Origin: Rhodocyclaceae bacterium
GTDB taxonomy: Bacteria > Pseudomonadota > Gammaproteobacteria > Burkholderiales > Rhodocyclaceae
DNA length: 46,856 nt
Assembly: GCA_028713915.1 (NCBI GenBank)
Contig: JAQTNK010000009.1
Span: 1-46,856 of the forward strand
Direction of reading: 5' to 3'
Of this stretch, positions 41,183 to 46,856 are shown one piece after another. The translations under genes and the position numbers were made by a program. The notes under the pieces are model-generated. The model was not told the DNA's origin, searched no databases, and worked only from the letters and a program-made list of their open reading frames with translations. The stretch's first letter is position 1, and each line of letters opens with the position of its first letter.

Positions 41183-42342
41183 CAGCTGAGTTCCGAAATA
41201 TAGACTTTGATAAAGGCCGAATCGGGAGCGTCCGGCGCGAGTTCAAGATAGCGTGCAAAGGCCTGCGCCGCTTCCGCGCGTTGCCCTCGCTGCCGCGCAA
41301 TCAGGCCAATGCCTCGAAAGGCCTGCGCGGGCGGATTGGGGTCCGCGGCGGAGGTTCGATAGTCGGCGAGCGCCAGTTCCTGGTCGTCGGCGCCGCCGCG
41401 CAAGCGATAAGCCTCGCCGCGGTAATAGCTCGCCAATGCCGATGCCGTGCCGGAAGCGATGAGGCGTGTCAGCAGGACGAGGCTTTCCGCGTACTGGCCG
41501 CGCTTGACTTCGTCTTGCAGCCATTCGTCGAGAAAGCGGGCCGTATGCGCGGCGTAGGCGGCGCTGCCTTTGGTGCCGCCGGGAAGCGCTTTCGCCAGTT
41601 GCTCCAGAGCGTCGCGGCGCTCGGGCGGCGCCGGGTGCGTTGCGAACAACGGACTGCTCTTGTCCGGCTCCGCGCCGTCGCGTGCCTGGGCTTCCTGCAG
41701 CAGGTTTTCCCAGACTTTCGCCGACTCCGCGACGTCGTAGCCGGCCTGGTGCATCAGGAATGCGCCGATGCGGTCGGCTTCGTTCTCGTGTTCGCGGCCG
41801 TAGGCGTAGGCGCTGGCCAGCACCGCCACCTGGCCGACGGCACCGACCAGCCCAAGCAGTCCAAGGACCTGCCCGAACGCGGCTTTCGACTTGATGTCGC
41901 GCAGGCGTTCGAGCGAATGGCGCTGCAGATAGTGGCCGATCTCGTGGCCGATGACGGCAGCCAACTGGGCTTCGTTTTCCATCCGCAACAACAGCCCGGT
42001 CCAGATCTGGATCATGCCGTTGGGCGCCATGTTGGCGTTGAACAGGGGCGTGCGCACCAGGAAGACGCGGATGTCGGCGCAGTGATCGGCACCGAGCCGG
42101 CAAGCGATGCCCTCGACATAGGCCTTGAGGTCGGCATCGCGCAACACCAGCGGACTGCGGCGCAGGGACTTTTCCTCGCGGTCCATCATGGCCCACAGGC
42201 CGCCTTCATCGCTGGCGATGTCCGGCCGCACGAAGCGCGGCGGTACCGCGTAGTTCGCAGCGCTCTGCGCCCAGGCCGGCCGCGCCAGGAGGCCGGCAAC
42301 GCAGCTGGCGCCGGCGGCGGCCAGCAGCTGGCGCCGGTTCAT
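41182..42342 (-). CDS. M48-family metallopeptidase with TPR-like C-terminus
   Basis: A 386-residue exported zinc peptidase. The N-terminus MNRRQLLAAAGASCVAGLLA looks like a twin-arginine-type signal. The catalytic motif VIGHEIGHYLQRH has zinc ligands His133 and His137, and the third ligand lies in YGREHENEADRIGAFLM. The C-terminal 120 residues (GTASALASYYRGEAYRLRGG, QAFRGIGLIARQRGQRAEAA) resemble TPR repeats as in BepA/LoiP-like envelope quality-control proteases. It overlaps the genes on both sides by one and four bases. Confidence 0.88.
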   Translation of the reverse strand: MNRRQLLAAAGASCVAGLLARPAWAQSAANYAVPPRFVRPDIASDEGGLWAMMDREEKSLRRSPLVLRDADLKAYVEGIACRLGADHCADIRVFLVRTPLFNANMAPNGMIQIWTGLLLRMENEAQLAAVIGHEIGHYLQRHSLERLRDIKSKAAFGQVLGLLGLVGAVGQVAVLASAYAYGREHENEADRIGAFLMHQAGYDVAESAKVWENLLQEAQARDGAEPDKSSPLFATHPAPPERRDALEQLAKALPGGTKGSAAYAAHTARFLDEWLQDEVKRGQYAESLVLLTRLIASGTASALASYYRGEAYRLRGGADDQELALADYRTSAADPNPPAQAFRGIGLIARQRGQRAEAAQAFARYLELAPDAPDSAFIKVYISELS

Positions 42343-43073
42343 GGCGATTCCGGGAACTGTGCCAGCAGCGACTTCACGGTTTCGTTTGCCGCTTCAGTTT
42401 CGCGCAGGTCGCCGGTGCCGCGCAGCAGGCGGTTGAACCAGACCACTCGACCCGTGTGCAGATCGACCAGCGAGGCGTAGCCGATCTGAATGCCGCCCGT
42501 GATGCCAACGCCGAACAGGGCTAGGGCGAACATCGCCACCTTGCGTTCGGACGTGGCATAGCTGTCGCGCATCCAAATGAACAAGGCATAGTCGGCGCCG
42601 GACCTGGCGCGAATCGGCGCCACGGCGTCGCCCAGCGACCAATCGAGCTTGTTGCCCTTCGTGGGCAGCGCCAGGTTGCCGCCGCCCATGTGATGCAGCG
42701 CGATGGAGCGGGCGACGGCGCCGTGCAGCGCATTGACCTCGGCGAGGTCGTCGGCGTCGTCGTCCGCCAGTTCCTGGGTGACCAAGCCGAGCGCGGCGGA
42801 CTTCGCGTTCACGGCCGCATGGATGTTGTGCTGGGCGGCTTCGGTCCAGTCAGCCCGGGGTTCCGGCACGCCGCCGGCCGAAACCGAGAACAGTTCGACG
42901 TCGGGCGGCATGACGACGAGCTTTACGCCTTTGGGCAGGCTGGTGAATCCCGGCGCGAGATTGCGCGAGTCGGCGTGCGCCGCTCCGGATATGACAAAGG
43001 CAAGCGCCAGGGCGCCGCAGGATACCCGCAGGGTTTGCCGAAGGAGTTCTGTCAATTTGATTTCCATGTCCAT
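42339..43073 (-). CDS. Exported hypothetical protein
   Basis: A 244-residue protein with a signal peptide (LRQTLRVSCGALALAFVISG then AAHA-DSR). The mature part has VKLVVMPPDVELFSVSAGGV, a helical middle, ADYALFIWMRDSYATSERKV and a closing YASLVDLHTGRVVWFNRLLR, a pattern of curli-assembly CsgG-like or similar envelope proteins, though I cannot assign it. The ATG at 43073 (alternative at 43067) begins the signal region. Its stop overlaps the M48 gene start (ATGA). Confidence 0.75.
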   Translation of the reverse strand: MDMEIKLTELLRQTLRVSCGALALAFVISGAAHADSRNLAPGFTSLPKGVKLVVMPPDVELFSVSAGGVPEPRADWTEAAQHNIHAAVNAKSAALGLVTQELADDDADDLAEVNALHGAVARSIALHHMGGGNLALPTKGNKLDWSLGDAVAPIRARSGADYALFIWMRDSYATSERKVAMFALALFGVGITGGIQIGYASLVDLHTGRVVWFNRLLRGTGDLRETEAANETVKSLLAQFPESP

Positions 43074-43274
43074 GGGCACTGCATTATTGGAAAGGCCGGC
43101 GAGCGCATTTCTGCGCCGCCGATAATAACATGGGCATATGCCGCCAGCGTCCGGATTGGCATGGCGATGCGCTCTGTATCGGAACCCAGGCGCATGCGTT
43201 CGAGCCGACGCTTGACGCGTCTGGCGACGCGGTGTCAGGCGCGAGAAGCGGTTATCGACCGCGGCGCGCGGCAC

Positions 43275-43306
43275 AAAAAAAAGCGCCCCCGTTTGAACGG
43301 GGGCGC
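43275..43306 (-). terminator. Rho-independent terminator of acnB
   Basis: On the minus strand GCGCCCCCGTT pairs with AACGGGGGCGC over 11 bp around two bases and is followed by eight T. It lies 47 bases after the aconitase stop. Confidence 0.88.
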
Positions 43307-43352
43307 CTCGATTGCGGCCGGATGCGCGGCAAGCCTTAGCTGGCCTCGCACC

Positions 43353-45950
43353 TCATATCGTGACCGTATCGGCCAGTTCCTGGAACTCGGCGATCTGGTT
43401 GAAGTTCATGTAGCGATAGACATCCGCGGCCTTGGCGTCGAGCGCCTTGACCTGCTCCATGTACTCGGCGACGGTCGGGATCTTGCCCATCAGCGCGCAG
43501 ACGGCGGCAAGTTCGGCCGAGCCCAGATAGACGCGAGTGTCCAGGCCGAGGCGGTTGGGGAAGTTGCGCGTCGAGGTGGACATCGCCGTGCTGCCCCTGC
43601 GCACTTGCGCCTGGTTCCCCATGCACAGCGAGCAGCCGGGCATTTCCATGCGCGCGCCGGACTTGCCGAGCACCGAGTAGTAGCCTTCCTCATTGAGGAT
43701 CATGGCGTCCATCTTGGTCGGCGGGGCGATCCACAGGCGCGTCGGAATGTCGCTCTTGCCGTCGAGGATCTTGCCGGCGGCGCGGAAGTGGCCGATGTTG
43801 GTCATGCACGAGCCGATGAAGACTTCGTCGATCTTGTCGCCGGCGACTTCGGACAAGAGCTTGACGTCGTCCGGGTCGTTCGGGCAGGCGAGGATGGGCT
43901 CCTTGACGTCGGCGAGGTCGATCTCGATGACGGCGGCGTATTCGGCGTCGGCGTCGGGGGCGAGCAGGGTGCCGTTGGCGATCCAGTCTTCCATGGCCTT
44001 GACGCGGCGGCCGAGCGTGCGCTGGTCTTCGTAGCCGTTGGCGATCATCCACTTCATCAGCGTGATGTTCGAGCGCAGGTATTCGACGACCGGTTCCTTG
44101 TTGAGGCGCACCGAGCAGCCGGCGGCCGAGCGCTCGGCGGAGGCGTCGGACAACTCGAACGCCTGTTCCACCTTGAGGTCGGGCAGGCCCTCGATTTCCA
44201 GGATGCGGCCGGAGAAGAGGTTCTTCTTGCCTTTCTTCTCGACCGTCAGCAGCCCTTGCTTGATGGCGTAGTAGGGAATGGCGTTGACCAGGTCGCGCAG
44301 CGTGACGCCGGGCTGCAGCTTGCCCTTGAAGCGCACCAGGATGGACTCGGGCATGTCGAGCGGCATCACGCCGGTGGCGGCGGCGAAGGCGACGAGGCCG
44401 GAGCCGGCGGGGAAGGAGATGCCGATGGGGAAGCGCGTATGGCTGTCGCCGCCGGTGCCGACGGTGTCCGGCAGCAGGAAGCGGTTGAGCCAGGAATGGA
44501 TGACGCCGTCGCCGGGGCGCAGGCTGATGCCGCCGCGGGCCGTGATGAACGAGGGCAGCGTGCGGTGCGTCTTGACGTCGACCAGCTTCGGATAGGCGGC
44601 GGTGTGGCAGAACGACTGCATCACCAGGTCGGCGGAGAAGCCGAGGCAGGCGAGGTCTTTCAGTTCGTCGCGGGTCATCGGGCCGGTGGTGTCCTGGCTG
44701 CCGACGGAAGTCATCTTCGGTTCGCAGTAGGTGCCCGGGCGAATGCCCTTGCCCTCCGGCAGGCCGCAGGCGCGGCCGACCATTTTCTGCGCCAGGCTGA
44801 AGCCCTTGCCGGAATCGGCCGGCGAAGACGGCAGGCGGAACAGCGTCGACACGGGCAGGCCGAGGAATTCGCGCGCCTTGGCGGTGAGGCCGCGGCCAAT
44901 GATCAGCGGAATGCGGCCGCCGGCGCGGACTTCGTCGAATATGACATCTGACTTGACCTTGAACTCGGCGATCACGGCGCCATTCTTCAGCGCCTTACCT
45001 TCATAGGGACGCAGTTCGACGACGTCGCCCATGTCCATCTTGCCGACGTCGAGTTCGATCGGCAAGGCGCCGGCGTCTTCCATGGTGTTGTAGAAGATCG
45101 GCGCGATCTTGCTGCCCAGGCAGACGCCGCCGAAGCGCTTGTTCGGCACGAAGGGAATGTCCTCGCCGGTGAACCAGAGCACGGAGTTGGTGGCGGACTT
45201 GCGTGACGAGCCGGTGCCGACGACGTCGCCGACGTAGGCGACGAGATGGCCCTTGGCCTTCAGCGCGTCGAGCTGCTTGATCGGGCCGCGTTCGCCTTCC
45301 TTGTCGGCGACGATGCCGGGGCGCGGATTCTTCAGCATGGCGAGCGCATGCAGCGGAATGTCCGGGCGGCTCCAGGCGTCGGGGGCTGGGGAGAGATCGT
45401 CGGTGTTGGTCTCGCCGGTGACCTTGAAAATGGTGACCGTCAGCGACTGCGGCACTTCGGGCCGCGAGGTGAACCATTCGGCGTCGGCCCACGACTGCAT
45501 GACGCTCTTGGCATTGGCCGCACCTGGTCCCTGAGCGGCCTTGGCTTTGTCGGCGACGTCGTGGAAGAAGTCGAACATCAAGAGCGTGCCCTTCAAGCCC
45601 TTGGCGGCGGCGGCGCCGCAGACGGCGTCGTCGAGCAGGTCGATCAGCGGCTTGACGTTGTAGCCGCCGAGCATGGTGCCGAGGAGCTCCGTGGCCTTCT
45701 CGCGCGAGATCAGCGCGCAGGCTGCCGTGCCCTGGGCGACCTTGGCGAGAAATTCGGCCTTGACTTGCGCGGCGTCGTCGACGCCGGCGGGCACGCGGTA
45801 CGTCAGCAGTTCGAGCAGGAAGGCTTCCTCGCCTTTGGGCGGGTTCTGCAGCAGGGCGACCAGTTCGGTGGTCTGCTGCTTGGTCAGGGGCAGGGCGGGA
45901 ATGCCGAGGGTGGCGCGCTCGGCGACGTGGGCACGGTAGGCTTGCAGCAT
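43353..45950 (-). CDS. acnB: Aconitate hydratase B (bifunctional 2-methylisocitrate dehydratase)
   Basis: AcnB is the main TCA-cycle aconitase of many proteobacteria, converting citrate to isocitrate through a 4Fe-4S cluster. The 865-residue protein shows the N-terminal HEAT-like domain ([20 protein letters not shown]), the swivel domain ([38 protein letters not shown]) and the core with cluster cysteines in [12 protein letters not shown] and [32 protein letters not shown] and the end [14 protein letters not shown] are conserved. The ATG at 45950 matches the family start. The CitE-like gene lies 22 bases upstream on the same strand. Confidence 0.97.
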   Translation of the reverse strand: MLQAYRAHVAERATLGIPALPLTKQQTTELVALLQNPPKGEEAFLLELLTYRVPAGVDDAAQVKAEFLAKVAQGTAACALISREKATELLGTMLGGYNVKPLIDLLDDAVCGAAAAKGLKGTLLMFDFFHDVADKAKAAQGPGAANAKSVMQSWADAEWFTSRPEVPQSLTVTIFKVTGETNTDDLSPAPDAWSRPDIPLHALAMLKNPRPGIVADKEGERGPIKQLDALKAKGHLVAYVGDVVGTGSSRKSATNSVLWFTGEDIPFVPNKRFGGVCLGSKIAPIFYNTMEDAGALPIELDVGKMDMGDVVELRPYEGKALKNGAVIAEFKVKSDVIFDEVRAGGRIPLIIGRGLTAKAREFLGLPVSTLFRLPSSPADSGKGFSLAQKMVGRACGLPEGKGIRPGTYCEPKMTSVGSQDTTGPMTRDELKDLACLGFSADLVMQSFCHTAAYPKLVDVKTHRTLPSFITARGGISLRPGDGVIHSWLNRFLLPDTVGTGGDSHTRFPIGISFPAGSGLVAFAAATGVMPLDMPESILVRFKGKLQPGVTLRDLVNAIPYYAIKQGLLTVEKKGKKNLFSGRILEIEGLPDLKVEQAFELSDASAERSAAGCSVRLNKEPVVEYLRSNITLMKWMIANGYEDQRTLGRRVKAMEDWIANGTLLAPDADAEYAAVIEIDLADVKEPILACPNDPDDVKLLSEVAGDKIDEVFIGSCMTNIGHFRAAGKILDGKSDIPTRLWIAPPTKMDAMILNEEGYYSVLGKSGARMEMPGCSLCMGNQAQVRRGSTAMSTSTRNFPNRLGLDTRVYLGSAELAAVCALMGKIPTVAEYMEQVKALDAKAADVYRYMNFNQIAEFQELADTVTI

Positions 45951-45972
45951 TGGGGTGTCCTCGCGGATGAAA

Positions 45973-46856
45973 TCAGTGATTGAAGAAGCGGTGGCGGGCC
46001 TCTGCCGCCACGTCCATGCCGGTGGCACGGGCGCGACACAGCAGTTCCCAGTAATAGCGGTAGGAGGCGCGGTCATGCAGCTTGCCTTCGTGCTGTATCG
46101 GTCCCCAGTCGGCATCCTGGGCGGCAAGCAGGATCGCGGCGGCGGCGTCGACGGCGCCGAAGTCGGGACGCATGGCCTCGACGATCGGCAGGATCTGCGC
46201 CGGGTGGATGCTCCACATGCGCAAGAAGCCGAACTCGAGGCGGGCGCGGCGGGCATCGGCGCGCACCACGTCCACGTCGCGCAATTCGGTCGTGACGTTG
46301 TGCGCCGGCACGACGCCGTTGCCGAGCGCGGCGGCGGCGATTTCGCATTTTGCGCGCGTGATCAGCGGATGCTCGAACTGGCCGGGCGAGCGCATGGCCG
46401 CGGCGGGAATCGCGCCGTGGTGCGAGCTGACGAAATCCATGAGGCCGAAGTCGAGGGACTCGACGCCGGGCAAGGCGGCGATCTGCCAGGCTTCGCGCAG
46501 CGCCCGCGGCGTCTCGATCAGGACATGCACGGGGATGTCGCGGGCGACGCCGCAACGCTGGCGCAAGTCGTTGAGGGCGGTGATTTGCTCGAGCGCGTCG
46601 TCGGCGCAATCGACCTTGGGCAGCACGACGTAGGCGATGCGGCTGCCGGCCTTGCCGACGAGCGTCGCCAGTTCCTCGCGCCAGACCGGGTGGGTGACGT
46701 CGTGAATGCGCGCGCCGAGACGATCGAATTCGTTGTCGGCGCTCATGATGAGCGCGGCGACCATGTCGGCGTGCTCGGCCTCGCGGCCGGCCGGGGCGCC
46801 GTCCTCGCAATCGCCGGTGATGTCGAAGACCGGCCCGAGTTGAGCCTGCAGCTGGA
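45973..46856 (-). CDS. HpcH/HpaI (CitE-like) CoA ester lyase, 5' end outside window
   Basis: This partial protein of 293 visible residues belongs to the CitE/malyl-CoA lyase family, which cleaves or forms C-C bonds of acyl-CoA esters with magnesium. The frame is open to the window edge and contains the metal-site motif [14 protein letters not shown] near the edge. [40 protein letters not shown] and [20 protein letters not shown] follow, the last unlike CitE's usual G--D. The end [20 protein letters not shown] is conserved. It is likely cotranscribed with acnB. The true substrate, malyl-, citramalyl- or citryl-CoA, cannot be told. Confidence 0.88.
   Translation of the reverse strand, partial: QLQAQLGPVFDITGDCEDGAPAGREAEHADMVAALIMSADNEFDRLGARIHDVTHPVWREELATLVGKAGSRIAYVVLPKVDCADDALEQITALNDLRQRCGVARDIPVHVLIETPRALREAWQIAALPGVESLDFGLMDFVSSHHGAIPAAAMRSPGQFEHPLITRAKCEIAAAALGNGVVPAHNVTTELRDVDVVRADARRARLEFGFLRMWSIHPAQILPIVEAMRPDFGAVDAAAAILLAAQDADWGPIQHEGKLHDRASYRYYWELLCRARATGMDVAAEARHRFFNH

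Noticed and set aside
42690-44951. 753-residue plus-strand frame over acnB
   Set aside because: Antisense shadow in a high-G+C gene; acnB motifs and cluster cysteines on the minus strand are unambiguous.

Overview
The window reads as a stretch of betaproteobacterial chromosome. The order pheT, ihfA, merR-type gene, tRNA-Pro, the AcnB-type aconitase beside a CitE-like lyase, NnrS, a periplasmic Lig E-type DNA ligase and the high G+C all fit; a Rhodocyclales-like host is my guess, not shown. The chromosome has been opened at the 3' end of tRNA-Pro by an integrated element of about 32.8 kb.

Left flank (1-2176): end of pheT, ihfA, a MerR-family regulator overlapping ihfA, then tRNA-Pro(GGG) and its terminator. 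The last 45 bases of the tRNA plus the terminator are repeated at 34878-34969. With the tyrosine integrase at 33285-34700 just inside the right copy, this defines the element. A 20-base direct repeat lies inside each end and may be integrase arm-type sites.

Element, left part (2.2-13.2 kb): a patchwork of an IS256-type transposase remnant, orphan IS21-type ends, an unrecognised 515-residue protein, an intact IS5-family copy (CTAG target duplication), an AlpA-like / KfrA-like / MobC-like gene run, a hairpin-rich noncoding stretch, and a Gabija-like defence pair (GajB-like helicase intact; GajA-like nuclease cut at its N-terminus by an IS21 istB remnant).

Element, middle (13.5-28.7 kb): a complete high-affinity potassium uptake locus. 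kdpF, A, B and C are followed by a TorF-type outer-membrane protein, a 40-residue membrane peptide, a GNAT acetyltransferase, an EIIA-Ntr-like protein and an acetylglutamate-kinase-like protein without its substrate motifs, and only then kdpD and kdpE. Behind kdpE comes a second tight run of small genes: 59- and 38-residue proteins, a second EIIA-Ntr-like protein, a small protein of RNase H-like pattern, two zinc-ribbon proteins and an exported Rap1a/Tai-like protein. It ends in an APC permease broken by an internal deletion. A tandem TTTAATAG repeat with 11-base period ahead of the kdp genes is a candidate KdpE site. Kdp sensing, two EIIA-like proteins and a kinase-fold/GNAT pair on one mobile element is the most interesting part of the window.

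Element, right part (28.7-34.9 kb): an intact IS66-family copy with an 8-base target duplication, sitting in a small gene; a YecA/SEC-C protein; a RelE/ParE-type toxin with its antitoxin; and the integrase.

Right flank (35.0 kb to end): class II cytochrome c, Cys/Met-metabolism PLP enzyme, a small cysteine-motif protein, an exported Ala/Lys-rich protein, a CBS-domain protein, NnrS, Lig E-type ligase, a three-gene run of lipoprotein, M48 peptidase and exported protein, then acnB and a partial CitE-like lyase.
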